Part shown: piece by piece, positions 1 to 8,089 of the stretch
Numbering within the stretch: position 1 is the stretch's first letter
How the letters are laid out: each line of letters begins with the position of its first letter
Assembly (NCBI RefSeq): GCF_004765795.1
Contig: NZ_SBIV01000007.1
Location: 153,268 to 217,267 of the forward strand
Direction of reading: 5' to 3'
Length of the DNA: 64,000 nt
Source: Halorussus marinus
Lineage (GTDB): Archaea > Halobacteriota > Halobacteria > Halobacteriales > Haladaptataceae
The notes under the pieces: generated by a model
The model's database searches: none
The model's input: the letters and a program-made list of their open reading frames with translations, nothing else
What the model was told of the DNA's origin: nothing
Program-made: the position numbers and the translations under genes

Positions 1-462
1 AGATAGTCCATTCCGTCAACAAGAAACTCCACGTCCTCGACGCGGTGTTTCTCTTTCAATTCATCAAGGAACTTTTCAGTTGGGTCATGGCCGCGATTCG
101 TCGAAAGTCGTGCGTGGAGCACGACTTTCGACTCAACATCAATCGCGGCATAGAGCTACACTTTCTCTTTGTTTGCCAGCTGGATCTGCTTTTTCATCGA
201 CTGCAACGCGATCTGGATCAGCTGTGAACTCCTGCTCATAGTAGTCAGCGTAGGCTTGGTACCGATGACGGATGATGGCTCGGCGTCGTTCGACGCCGAA
301 CCACTTGCAGAGGTCACGACACTCTGCTAACGACGCCGAATCAGCATGAGTGGCGCACGCCAGCCTGATCAGCCAGGCTGACGTGCGCGTCTGATCTTCG
401 TCAAAAAACTCCACGTCCGTCGAGTCCGTTCCTCTATCTGGAGTACTTCGGGTATGTCCCAC
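1..462 (-). pseudogene. Decayed IS240/IS6-like transposase, 3' end outside the window
   Basis: The minus strand encodes a DDE transposase of the kind found in short haloarchaeal IS6-type elements. The reading starts near 462 and runs through the first catalytic aspartate region (VAVDEK). Near 190 the frame changes. The other frame then reads LANKEKV, a TAG stop where tryptophan is expected, and LYAAIDVESKVVLHARL up to DELKEKHRVEDVEFLVDG at the window edge. One frameshift plus one nonsense codon make it a dead copy. The IS6 assignment rests on the conserved word order around the DDE residues and is fairly but not fully certain. The element probably continues to the left of the window. Confidence 0.75.
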
Positions 463-491
463 TTTCTCGAAGAACTCCGCTTACTTCAGCC

Positions 492-1988
492 TCAATCTAG
501 CAGTGCCGTAAATTCGAATCGTGCGCCGCCATGTTTTGAGTCTGTTATCGAGAGGGTCCACCCGTGGGAGTCAGCAATATCTGAAACGATGCTCAGGCCT
601 AATCCAGTTCCGTCGTCAGTGGTTGTGTGAAGCGGCTCGAGGACTTCTTCACGCTGTTCTTCAGGGATTCCGGTGCCATCGTCTTCGAAGTAGAACCCAT
701 CGGGGAGAGACCCGATCTCAATCGTCACATCGTCTCCAGCGTGTTCGAGACTATTCCGAAGGAGATTTTCTAGTAACTCTTTGAGCCGGGACGGGTTCGC
801 CTTTACCGTTTTATCAGTCTCACAAACGAGTTCTGCATCCCCTGTATTAAAATATTTCCAACACGATTTGCTTGCGTTGCTCAGCGAGACTGGTTCAGTC
901 TCAATATTGTCCTCTTGTTGCCGCGCACGAGTCAATAGATCCTCGATAAGCGCCTCCATTCGATCATGTGCATCGGCAACGGCGTCCAAGTGTTCACTCT
1001 CGTGTTCGTCCCGAATGAGTTCGAGTCGTCCTTCGGCGACGTTGAGCGGATTCCGTAAGTCGTGCCCAAGAACCTCCGCAAACTCTTCGAGGCGGTCGTT
1101 CTTCTGCTCCAGTGTTGAGCGAGCCTGCTCCCGCTCAATCTCGAATCCGATCCATTCCGACGCGAACCGGAGAAACGTTCGTTCCTCCTGGCTGAATTCC
1201 ATCTCACGGGATTCAGAGCCTGCAAAACAGAGCGTTCCGTACAACTCTCCGTTAACAATGACCTTACTTCCGATGTAGCTCCCCAATTGGAACGTCTCAT
1301 ACGCGGGGTCATCAACCCATCCCGATTCAATTGCATCTTCAATCGCCAGAAGATCGTCCGTTTGGATTGTCTTCCGGCAATACGCTTTCGAGAGCGGACA
1401 GGTCTCTCCCGGTTGAAGGAGTTCATGTGGCCCAACTGCTTCAACGATCGTCTGAGCTCCTTCACCAGTGCTATGCTCTTGTGTGTCATGAGGCCAGTGT
1501 GCCGAACAATGCAGGTCAAGCACGGCACACGAGTCCGTATCGACCAGGGCCGTCGTTTTGAGCGTCCGTATGTGGCGATCCGAGCGATCGACGTAGTGGT
1601 TGGATGCCGCTTGTCGGTCGAAGAACGTGGCATCCATGGCGCCGTGGTTGCCGGGATCGCAGGCGGCCGCAGATCGGTCGAGCAGTTGGCGCCAGACACG
1701 GGTGGGCACCCGCTCGAACGACCGCCACAGCGTCGAGGGTGCCGGGAACTCGATACGGGCCAACTGCAAGATGGCGCGCACTCGATCCATCTCGCTCGCC
1801 CAATCGACGATTTCGCGGTAGGTGGCTCCCATGTGAACCCGCAGGAAATGCAGCGTCAGATGCTTCCAGTCAGCAAATCCGTGGCCAGCCGGGTCGCTCA
1901 CCACCGCCGTGGGGCTGGCAGCACAGCGCTTTTGAGCCAGCGATGCTGCTTGTTTAACGAAGCGGAAGAGGACTTCAGGCACATTCAC
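492..1988 (-). CDS. Chimeric ORF: IS5-type transposase N-terminus fused in frame to a GAF-histidine kinase
   Basis: This is a single open frame of 498 residues. Residues 1-170 are the N-terminal part of a haloarchaeal IS5-type transposase, including the first DDE aspartate (GAMDATFFDRQAAS) and ending at HWPHDTQ. From about residue 171 the protein becomes a GAF domain (ca. 175-285), followed by a HisKA dimerisation helix with the phospho-acceptor histidine at about 309 (LGHDLRNPLN) and a HATPase_c domain with N box (ca. 408-412), G1 (DDGTGIP) and G2 (GTGLGLSIV). The kinase lacks its own N-terminus. It most likely arose by recombination or deletion at an IS end. The transposase part cannot be catalytic. 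The kinase core looks complete, so a cytoplasmic kinase driven from the IS end is possible. No response regulator lies next to it. Confidence 0.85.
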   Translation of the reverse strand: MNVPEVLFRFVKQAASLAQKRCAASPTAVVSDPAGHGFADWKHLTLHFLRVHMGATYREIVDWASEMDRVRAILQLARIEFPAPSTLWRSFERVPTRVWRQLLDRSAAACDPGNHGAMDATFFDRQAASNHYVDRSDRHIRTLKTTALVDTDSCAVLDLHCSAHWPHDTQEHSTGEGAQTIVEAVGPHELLQPGETCPLSKAYCRKTIQTDDLLAIEDAIESGWVDDPAYETFQLGSYIGSKVIVNGELYGTLCFAGSESREMEFSQEERTFLRFASEWIGFEIEREQARSTLEQKNDRLEEFAEVLGHDLRNPLNVAEGRLELIRDEHESEHLDAVADAHDRMEALIEDLLTRARQQEDNIETEPVSLSNASKSCWKYFNTGDAELVCETDKTVKANPSRLKELLENLLRNSLEHAGDDVTIEIGSLPDGFYFEDDGTGIPEEQREEVLEPLHTTTDDGTGLGLSIVSDIADSHGWTLSITDSKHGGARFEFTALLD

Positions 1989-2036
1989 CCTCTCCGCTTC
2001 GCTTCCACCTTCAGAGCGACGCTATCCTGCCGCTGT

Positions 2037-2056
2037 CAGCGGATTCAACAGAGCAC
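2037..2056 (-). repeat. Terminal inverted repeat of the IS5-type element (transposase 5' side)
   Basis: Read inwards on the minus strand the sequence is close to GTGCTCTGTTGAATCCGCTG. It lies about 50 bp upstream of the transposase start at 1988. It matches, with a few mismatches, the sequence GTGGCTGTGTTGAATCGCTG at 63872, where the 3' end of an IS5-type transposase is seen. The two are therefore likely the left and right ends of one IS family. Confidence 0.6.
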
Positions 2057-2092
2057 TCTTAACTAAACACGACCGTTGACTAGGGGCTATCG

Positions 2093-2100
2093 TTTAAATA
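2093..2100 (+). promoter_or_regulatory. TATA box of the zinc-ribbon gene at 2129
   Basis: The sequence TTTAAATA lies 29 bp before the ATG at 2129. That spacing places transcription start only a few bases before the start codon, as is usual for short-leader or leaderless haloarchaeal mRNAs. Confidence 0.55.
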
Positions 2101-2128
2101 CGAAGACGAGGCAGTACTACATTACTTG

Positions 2129-3019
2129 ATGACTCAGCGGGACTCGGACCACCAAGAACTTCGGCCACTCGGCGAAGCAACGCATATTCCCGACAACAAA
2201 CTCTCCAATAGTAGCGTCGAGGAGTCTCGCCAACAGCGACTAGATGCAGTCGCTACAAGAGATCCAAACGAAACGACAGCAACGGAGAGCGAGTGTTCCT
2301 CCTGTGGAGCATCAATTCCTGCGGGGCGGACAAAGTGCAGGTTCTGTCTCGTGAACCACCTCGATAGCTCCGAAGAGGAACAGTCGAGGTCCGATACTGA
2401 CAGGACACTGCTTCACGTTATTCATTTCGTCGTGGAAGCATCGACGTTCGACAGCGCCGTTGCGAAGGGTATTGCAGCTGCGGGCCTCCTCGTGAAGGCC
2501 GACAGAGACTCCGCAGTCAACGACTGCCAGCTGATCTACGAGTTCGACGAAGAGCCTGCATCACAACTTGCCAGCAAATGGCCTTCGCTTCCCGAAGCAG
2601 TACGGATTACGTCCGGCTTGGGGAGACAGTTGCTCGAAACTGCCCGTGAACGAACCGAGTGGCAGGACACAACGCAGTCACGTCACGATGTCGAACATGC
2701 GACGTTCCTCTACGACGAAAGCGGACGTGGCGTTCATGATGAAAATCGTCTTATGACGCTTCTTGAGGACGCAGACGACGTGTGGCTGGTGCCTGCGATT
2801 GCATTCCAGCAATCTATCGAGGAGACCAGGACTGATAGCCACCAACGCGAGCGACCGAACAGGAGACACCTTGAGTGTCGTGGATGCGACCGCGATACGA
2901 GGCACCGATTCCTCGACTTCGAGAACGTCCCTGACGACAAGTGGAGTGGCCAACCGATGTGGGAGTGCCGGGTATGTAGGATGCCCCGATACGGGCCGAA
3001 CCCCCGAGCAGACCGGTAA
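2129..3019 (+). CDS. Uncharacterised protein with two zinc ribbons around a repeated family domain
   Basis: The protein has 296 residues from the ATG at 2129; a TTG codon lies just before it. An N-terminal CxxC...CxxC ribbon (CSSCGAS...CRFC, ca. 54-73) and a C-terminal ribbon (CRGCDR...CRVC, ca. 250-283) flank a central domain. The end of that domain (FLYDESGRG... VWLVPA, ca. 190-225) matches the end of the proteins at 3751 and 7021 (FLYDEHGSG... LWIIPA). All three are therefore members of one unnamed haloarchaeal family. The ribbons suggest binding to nucleic acid or protein, but no function is known to me. The gene follows the IS5-type IS end directly and has its own TATA box. Confidence 0.7.
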   Translation: MTQRDSDHQELRPLGEATHIPDNKLSNSSVEESRQQRLDAVATRDPNETTATESECSSCGASIPAGRTKCRFCLVNHLDSSEEEQSRSDTDRTLLHVIHFVVEASTFDSAVAKGIAAAGLLVKADRDSAVNDCQLIYEFDEEPASQLASKWPSLPEAVRITSGLGRQLLETARERTEWQDTTQSRHDVEHATFLYDESGRGVHDENRLMTLLEDADDVWLVPAIAFQQSIEETRTDSHQRERPNRRHLECRGCDRDTRHRFLDFENVPDDKWSGQPMWECRVCRMPRYGPNPRADR

Positions 3020-3132
3020 GCTGGAAATCAGGTTATTCAATAGTCAGAGAGGGCGTCAGCGAACGGTTCCTACGCCGGAAAGAAAATCAACTACGGAGGG
3101 GAGATGCCGCACGATCTCGCCCTGAACGCTAT

Positions 3133-3522
3133 TCACACGTCGTACGCGTGGGCTTTGAGCGTCTCCAAGTCCACGGCATCTAATACTGCCTCGTTGGTCG
3201 CTTCGAGAACTACAGGCGGGACAGTCGTCTCGGGGAGGCGTTCGGCCCGCGTGGCTTCGAGCGCTTCGACCCACCGTCCGAGACAGAGACACCAGCGATC
3301 GCCTGGGCTGAGTCCGGGAAACTGTAATGCCGGACGCGGCGTCACGAGGTCGTTCCCCTGTTCTTTGCTGAACGTTAGAAACTCCTCGGTCATCACCGCA
3401 CAGAATTCGTGTCTCCCCCGATCGTTGGGATGCGTTCCACAACAGCCGTCGCGCTCGTAGCCAGTCGTCGGATCAGTACTACAGGGAGCAAGTTCCCCGC
3501 CGAGAACGTTCTGTTCGGACAT
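3133..3522 (-). CDS. DUF2237 family protein
   Basis: The start is the ATG at 3522, from which the protein has 129 residues. A longer in-frame extension upstream to 3588 does not look like coding sequence. The family signature is clear: NVLGGELAPCSTDP, GYERDGCCGTHPNDRG, CAVMTEEFLTFSKEQGNDL, FPGLSPGDRWCLC, ending in ATNEAV and LKAHA. DUF2237 proteins are small, Cys-rich and widespread in bacteria and haloarchaea. The conserved cysteines (CCG, CLC) suggest metal or cofactor binding, but no activity is established. Neighbours are small hypothetical genes on the other strand. Confidence 0.85.
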   Translation of the reverse strand: MSEQNVLGGELAPCSTDPTTGYERDGCCGTHPNDRGRHEFCAVMTEEFLTFSKEQGNDLVTPRPALQFPGLSPGDRWCLCLGRWVEALEATRAERLPETTVPPVVLEATNEAVLDAVDLETLKAHAYDV

Positions 3523-3750
3523 ACTGGTCGGTCGTGTTGTGTAAGTAAAAATCTCTTCGTGTGACTGCTTTGATGACGCCCTCAACAAGTCGAGGGTTGT
3601 CTCGTGAATTGGTGGTTAATTATGGGCAAGTCACAACTCCCGGTTGGTTGATTGTCGACCGCGTTTTTTCTGCGCCGGCAATGGGTGCCGGCGCACCAAG
3701 CAGTAGCGCGGCGTGTAGTCGCGTGCGTCGGCAGATCGAAGTGAGAACCA

Positions 3751-4242
3751 ATGCATATGTTGATTTACTCGCTGGTAGAGGCATCGACACGAGACGAAGC
3801 ACTCGCGACTGGAAAGACGGTGTTCGACCGACTTGTCGGGGCCAGCCCACACGCAGATGCTGTGTTCGACTATTACGTGACGTTCGACGAGGCAGACACA
3901 TCAGTCGCTGGGAAGGCCCGGTGGGGCGACCTGCCAGTAGCAATGCCTGTCGAATCCGACGATGGGCAAGAACTGCTGGAACGGGGGTGGGACGCGACGA
4001 AAAGCGAGTTCAATCGGAATCTTGACCGCGTCCGAGAGGTGCTTGAGGAACTGAGCGACGAGGAGATTATGCGCGACGACGGGCTCGCTCGGCATGCGTT
4101 CCACCAAGTCGGCGCATACGACGGTCCCACCATCTTCCTGTATGACGAACACGGCAGCGGTATTCGGCATCGAAACCAGCTTGACCGCATCCTCGACGAG
4201 GGCGAAAATCTCTGGATCATCCCCGCTGACGTTCACTACTAA
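3751..4242 (+). CDS. Uncharacterised family protein, intact paralogue of the fragment at 7021
   Basis: The protein has 163 acidic residues. It opens with MLIYSLVEASTRDEAL and closes with FLYDEHGSGIRHRNQLD and LWIIPADVHY. The C-terminal half (from NLDRVREVLEELSDEEIM) is nearly identical to the truncated copy at 7021-7245, and its last 40 residues resemble the core of the protein at 2129. No catalytic motif is recognised. The start could also be the ATG two codons downstream (3757). It probably belongs to the plasmid-type accessory gene pool of haloarchaea. Confidence 0.7.
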   Translation: MHMLIYSLVEASTRDEALATGKTVFDRLVGASPHADAVFDYYVTFDEADTSVAGKARWGDLPVAMPVESDDGQELLERGWDATKSEFNRNLDRVREVLEELSDEEIMRDDGLARHAFHQVGAYDGPTIFLYDEHGSGIRHRNQLDRILDEGENLWIIPADVHY

Positions 4243-4298
4243 GCGGAGCGACAAGCTCCGCTACATCGAGCAGAAATAATTCAGCTTGCGTTAGATAT

Positions 4299-4907
4299 AT
4301 GACCGAGACTCTCGAACGGTTAGGAAACAGGAGGATAGTGATGGATTTGACTGACACCCCTGAGGACGTTCGAGATCCGGGCGAGGAACCACCAGATTTC
4401 ACCGAGTGGGATGCACCCGAAGAGGTCCTGAAAGGTGGTCCAACGAGGGAACGACTGCTCGGTGTTATCCTGCAACTCCGTACACCAACCAAAGTCGCTG
4501 AAATCGCAGACCAAGCAGACTGCGATACCGAGACTGCGCGTGACTATCTCGAATGGTTCACCTCGATGGGGATGACGCGAGAGATTCCGGGGCGGCCGGT
4601 GAGATACGAGCGAAACGAGTCGTATTTGCGGTGGCGCAGAATCGAACAGATTCGGGAACAGTACTCCGAGAGTGAAATCGTCGAGGAACTCACAGAGACG
4701 ATGGCGCAGCTTGAGGAGTACCGGGCGCGATTCGACGCTGACAGTCCGGATGACGTGTCGCTCGTAGACGATACTGGAGCGTCGGCGGTCGAAGAAATGT
4801 GGGAAGCGGTGAGTGAGTGGAAAACACTAGAGCGACGGGCAGAGCTGTTAGATACGGCGCGGCAGAACGGTCATCCGTCGAGTGGTGGTGCCAGAGTCGA
4901 TGCCTGA
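4299..4907 (+). CDS. Winged-helix protein, probable antitoxin/regulator of the TumE-like gene
   Basis: The protein has 202 residues. A helix-turn-helix core around residues 48-100 (RERLLGVILQLRTPTKVAEIADQ ... ARDYLEWFTSMGM, given here in parts) is followed by a short beta wing (GRPVRYERN) and a Glu-rich helical tail (ca. 110-185). This is the layout of DUF7342-type haloarchaeal regulators. The gene overlaps the next one by 8 nt, so the two are co-translated. The pairing of an HTH protein with a downstream TumE-like protein suggests the antitoxin role, which is inferred from context. A second possible start lies at 4341. Confidence 0.65.
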   Translation: MTETLERLGNRRIVMDLTDTPEDVRDPGEEPPDFTEWDAPEEVLKGGPTRERLLGVILQLRTPTKVAEIADQADCDTETARDYLEWFTSMGMTREIPGRPVRYERNESYLRWRRIEQIREQYSESEIVEELTETMAQLEEYRARFDADSPDDVSLVDDTGASAVEEMWEAVSEWKTLERRAELLDTARQNGHPSSGGARVDA

Positions 4908-5346
4908 CGACCGGCCGGGTGACGACGAGGATGTCGCGGATGTTGGTGGCATTGATACCGAGATTCTCGAACAAATCGGTCAACACCTCGAACGAAGCCA
5001 ACGGTTCTCGGAGGTCGTGTTCCAGACAGACTACGCGCCAAGTTCCGTTGTGGCAGAATACGACATGGGATACTTTCCGGCGGCCATCGACCGAGCTTAT
5101 CTCCAGATTCGATGGTACGAGACGGACGATTTCAGCGTCCACTACTCCGAGCAGTACACCGATGACGACCAATGGGAGTGTCGATGGGACCGCCATCCGA
5201 ACAGCCACAACACTCGCTCGCACTTTCACCCACCGCCAGATGCAACGACGCCCGGTGACGATGCAGAGTACACCAGCGACTGGCGAGATATACTCTCAAG
5301 CGTTCTTGAGGACTTAGACGATCGAATCGAAGCGTTCTGGGAGTGA
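4900..5346 (+). CDS. TumE/DUF6516-like putative toxin
   Basis: The start is the ATG at 4900, inside the end of the upstream gene; an in-frame GTG at 4882 is less likely. The protein has 148 residues. The middle reads as the TumE pattern: a strand pair (AYLQIRWYETDDFSVHYS), an aromatic-rich segment ending in ECRWDRHPNSH, then a His-rich stretch (SHFHPPPDA), which corresponds to the D-N-x-P-H-H ... P-H-H-K-H region of DUF6516 proteins. The C-terminal helix (DILSSVLEDLDDRIEAFWE) is typical of haloarchaeal versions. TumE proteins are proposed type II toxins partnered with an HTH antitoxin, which is the arrangement seen here. Confidence 0.55.
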   Translation: MPDDRPGDDEDVADVGGIDTEILEQIGQHLERSQRFSEVVFQTDYAPSSVVAEYDMGYFPAAIDRAYLQIRWYETDDFSVHYSEQYTDDDQWECRWDRHPNSHNTRSHFHPPPDATTPGDDAEYTSDWRDILSSVLEDLDDRIEAFWE

Positions 5347-5423
5347 GTGTCAAAAGTCGTCTTCTCTTCTCGTAGGGTTCAGAACAGCTACTCAGTTAGT
5401 GGATCCGTGACGGAGTGACCGCG

Positions 5424-5456
5424 TGAGTTTTTCACCCCCTAAGGGGTGCGGGGGCA
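5424..5456 (+). promoter_or_regulatory. Repeated promoter-proximal palindrome, copy A
   Basis: TGAGTTTTTC is followed by the CCCCC/GGGG hairpin and GTGCGGGGG. It ends about 26 bp before the DUF6166 start codon at 5483. The T-run may be the TATA element, so the palindrome would lie between TATA and transcription start, the place expected for an operator. Three other copies lie at 7286, 8905 and 10706. The 20 bp before it (GTGACGGAGTGACC...) is also shared with the 7286 copy. Confidence 0.55.
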
Positions 5457-5482
5457 CTCGAAGTAGTCCCTCGAATCAAACC

Positions 5483-5628
5483 ATGAGTGGAACAACCGAC
5501 TCGCAATCACTCGAACAGACACGGCCAAACCAGAAACAGGATATCGTCTACGTCGGCTACCGGCGACGCGGACGCGCTGTCGTAGAAAAACAACCCGGTC
5601 AAGAGCGGGTGACACCAGAGCCGAGTCT
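5483..5628 (+). pseudogene. DUF6166-like gene, N-terminal part only, cut by the ISH3-type element
   Basis: The ATG at 5483 opens a protein beginning MSGTTDSQSLEQ, then IVYVGYRRRGRAVVEKQPGQ and ERVTPEPSL, the N-terminal signature of DUF6166 proteins. Coding homology stops exactly at 5628, where the inverted repeat of the IS begins. The usual remainder (the SPSGFxWGYGGSGPAQLALALL region) is absent from the other side of the IS, where a different gene fragment lies. The frame would run on into the IS to 5671. Confidence 0.7.
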
Positions 5629-7020
5629 CAGTACCTCACAAAGCCGGTTAGTTAGAACGTCTGCTTGCTGAAGATGTGTCCAAGCACCAGCAGCAAGCAG
5701 ACAGTGAAATCCACGAAGACCAGCTCCTTAACTTCCTCGTCAAGCCGGTTGACGAGGAAGTTTCCCTGAACCTCGCCAACAACGCTGAAATCGATGCAGA
5801 GGACATCTACGAGGTTCTCGTCGGCGCAACCGCCGACGGAACCTCGATCTCGACGCTCTGCAACTCCAGTGACGACTCGCCATCGGCGAACACGATCCTC
5901 TACCATCTCCGGACGAAGTTCGAGCCCGAACGGCTCGAACAAGTCGCTAACACACTCCTTCGGCAGGATGTCGTCGAACTGCTTCCCGAGCAGGTGGAAG
6001 TCTGCGCAGACCTCCACCTGCGGCCCTACTACGATGACGAAGACGACACAGACGCCCTCTACCACTCGGAAGCGAAGCGGGGAACCACCGCATTCCACGC
6101 GTACACGACGCTCTACGCACGCGTGAAGAACAAGCGCTATACGCTGGCGGTGCGCCGTCTCGAAGACGGCGACACCGCCAGCAGTGTCCTCGCTGAGTTC
6201 CTTGGTGTTCTCGACGGCCTTGACACCGAGGTCAAGGCCGTCTTCCTCGATCGTGGATTCTACGACAGCAAGTGTCTCACGTTGCTTCAAGCGCACAACT
6301 ACGCGTACGTTGTCCCGATCATCCGGTGGGGTGAGGCGATTCAGCAAGAACTCTCGGAAGGGTGGAGGCGCGTCATCGAACACGATCTGACAGGGAAACT
6401 CGACGGTCACAGCTGGACCGTCGAGTTTCCCGTCTACATCGACTGTACGTACCTGAACGGGAAGTACGACGACCACGGCGTGGCGCGTCACGGCTACGCC
6501 GCTGACGCGCCGTTCATCGAGACTCCACGCGACGCTCGATACCACTACTCGAAACGCTTCGGTATCGAGTCAAGCTATCGCTTGTCCGAGCAAGCGATAG
6601 CGACGACAACGACGCGAGACGCAACGGTGAAACTGCTGTACGTCGTGGTGAGCCTGCTGTTGCAGAACACGTGGCGGTATCTGCACTACGAATATGTGGC
6701 GACGCCTCGCCGAGGCGGGCGTCGCCTCTGGTGGTGGCCGTACAAGGAGTTCGTGAATATGGTTCGGCGGGCTGCGTGGACGGCCCTCGCGGTGCGTCGG
6801 GCCGTCCCCGCGAACCGGCCGCCTGACGACCGGTTCTACCGGTAGTCACTGATCGAGCAAGCTCCCTTCACGAGTGGCAACGTTGTCGCGTCGGCGGCTG
6901 ACCGCCGCCGACAGCGACAACTCCCTCTTCGATCAGCGTTGCTTGACCAGTAGCGACGACTCATCCCAACAGAACAGGTGTCTCAGGTCAGGCTAACTGG
7001 CGATGCTTTGTGAGGTACTG
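5629..7020 (+). mobile_element. ISH3-family insertion sequence (ISH27/ISH51-like), 1392 bp
   Basis: The ends are defined by a 16 bp inverted repeat: CAGTACCTCACAAAGC at 5629-5644 and its complement at 7005-7020. It contains one full-length transposase (5676-6845). The length fits ISH27-like elements of about 1.4 kb. The bases next to the two ends do not form a target duplication, and the flanking genes are unrelated: DUF6166 on the left and a 3751-type gene on the right. This indicates IS-mediated deletion or recombination after insertion. Confidence 0.85.
5676..6845 (+). CDS. ISH3-family transposase
   Basis: The protein has 389 residues from a GTG start 47 bp inside the left IS end. N-terminal signature: ADSEIHEDQLLNFLV and LANNAEIDAEDIYEVLVGA. 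The DDE-type core includes VEVCADLHLRPYY (first D), KAVFLDRGFYDSKCL (second D), and RYHYSKRFGIESSYRL (E), followed by the usual hydrophobic LLQNTWRYLHY segment. No frameshift or stop is seen, so the enzyme should be active. It is the only complete transposase in the window. Confidence 0.92.
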   Translation: MSKHQQQADSEIHEDQLLNFLVKPVDEEVSLNLANNAEIDAEDIYEVLVGATADGTSISTLCNSSDDSPSANTILYHLRTKFEPERLEQVANTLLRQDVVELLPEQVEVCADLHLRPYYDDEDDTDALYHSEAKRGTTAFHAYTTLYARVKNKRYTLAVRRLEDGDTASSVLAEFLGVLDGLDTEVKAVFLDRGFYDSKCLTLLQAHNYAYVVPIIRWGEAIQQELSEGWRRVIEHDLTGKLDGHSWTVEFPVYIDCTYLNGKYDDHGVARHGYAADAPFIETPRDARYHYSKRFGIESSYRLSEQAIATTTTRDATVKLLYVVVSLLLQNTWRYLHYEYVATPRRGGRRLWWWPYKEFVNMVRRAAWTALAVRRAVPANRPPDDRFYR

Positions 7021-7245
7021 AACCTCGACCGCGTGAGAGACGCGCTTGAGGACCTGAGCGACGAGGAGATCATGCGCGACGACGGGCTTGCCCGGCATGC
7101 GTTCCACCAAGTTGGCGCGTACGAGGGCCCCACCATCTTTCTGTACGACGAACATGGTAGTGGCATTCGGCATCAAGACCACCTCGACCGCATCCTTGAG
7201 GAGAACGAGAATCTTTGGATTGTCCTAGCAGACGTTCACTACTGA
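7021..7245 (+). pseudogene. C-terminal fragment of a 3751-type gene, cut by the IS
   Basis: Homology to the intact gene at 3751 begins right after the IS end, at the codons for NLDRVR, and continues to LADVHY and a stop at 7245. It covers about the last 75 of 163 residues and is nearly identical in protein sequence (SDEEIMRDDGLARHAFHQVG). An ATG at 7003 lies inside the IS end and could start an 80-residue product. The 5' half is missing, so this is best read as a remnant. Confidence 0.75.
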
Positions 7246-7660
7246 GTCCCCGAGCTAGCCAGGGAACGTGACGGAGTGACCACGGTGAGTTTTTCGTTCT
7301 CCCGAAGGAGTGCATGAAGTCCGAGTTACTGTAGAGCGACCAACGGTTCGTCATTCGAGTATCGGTGGCTGGAACGAACTCCGAAATCGCTGTTTGTAAA
7401 GTAAAGCTGAAGACCCTTATATATCGCTTTAGTATTGTTTGTCAAATAGCTACCACCGACTCGGTACGTTCCAGTCCAACACTAGTATAAAATTATCCGT
7501 AATTTTCCGTTAGCGGTTAGTGCGTTCTATCAGTTCGGTGAACACGCCGTTCAAAATGGAGATGGGATTGCCGTATCTTGAAATAAAACTCGACGATCCA
7601 GTCAATAGCAGTCCAGATAAAGATGATGGATAAGACGGTTGAATTCGTAGTGCCTTCGAG
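7246..7660. other. Intergenic region, about 415 bp
   Basis: The left part holds copy B of the repeated palindrome (7286-7313). The rest is AT-rich with TATA-like stretches (TTATATATC near 7417). I see no convincing gene. A short minus-strand frame at about 7525-7640 (FIWTAIDWIVEFYFK) has a hydrophobic look, but no start codon or homology that I recognise. Confidence 0.5.
7286..7313 (+). promoter_or_regulatory. Repeated promoter-proximal palindrome, copy B (degenerate)
   Basis: GTGAGTTTTTCGTTCTCCCGAAGGAGTGC keeps the T-run and a weaker CTCC/GGAG hairpin. It shares GTGACGGAGTGACC upstream with copy A. No intact gene starts 20-26 bp downstream, which suggests that the gene it once served has been lost. 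Confidence 0.4.
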
Positions 7661-8089
7661 TCAGCTGAACGGGTTATCGGACGTATACAGCCGTGTCAGG
7701 CCGTTAATCGTGTCAAAGTCGTCATCAAAAGAGTAGAGGTATTCAATATCTTCCCGTTCCAGATACGCCACGAGAGTCGCATCCACGAAGGAGAGTTCAT
7801 TGTACCGCCGGAAAAGGGCCTGTGCGGCGTTGAAATCCGCCTTCGGAGCGTGGACTATCTCGAAGTGCGCACCCTCGATAAGCCGGTCCAGCATCTGATT
7901 TGCCGGGCCTGCACCGAGTTTTTCACGTGAAAGGTTCAGCGTCTCCGCGACCACGTAGTTCGTGATGAGAGCGTCTGGGAGCTCACCGTGGTCGATTCCG
8001 CGGACGATCTCCCGGGCGCGGTCGTGGTACTCATCGCGGGCACTGGCACTAGCGAAGAGAACGTTCGTGTCTAGGAGAGCAACTGCCAT
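7661..8089 (-). CDS. vapC: VapC-type PIN-domain ribonuclease toxin
   Basis: The protein has 142 residues. The PIN acidic residues are visible: D7 in ALLDTNVLF, E49 in VVAETLNL, D101 region in LSFVDATLVAYL and D121-123 near YLYSFDDDFD. PIN toxins of this type cleave RNA, often initiator tRNA or rRNA, and are held inactive by VapB. The start codon overlaps the stop of the upstream vapB by one base (TAATG), the normal coupling of such operons. Confidence 0.9.
   Translation of the reverse strand: MAVALLDTNVLFASASARDEYHDRAREIVRGIDHGELPDALITNYVVAETLNLSREKLGAGPANQMLDRLIEGAHFEIVHAPKADFNAAQALFRRYNELSFVDATLVAYLEREDIEYLYSFDDDFDTINGLTRLYTSDNPFS

Noticed and set aside
5652..6545. Minus-strand open frame of 297 codons inside the ISH3-type element
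   Set aside because: Antisense to the intact transposase; Val-rich shadow frame.
7525..7640. Hydrophobic minus-strand frame downstream of vapC
   Set aside because: No start codon, short, and no recognised family.
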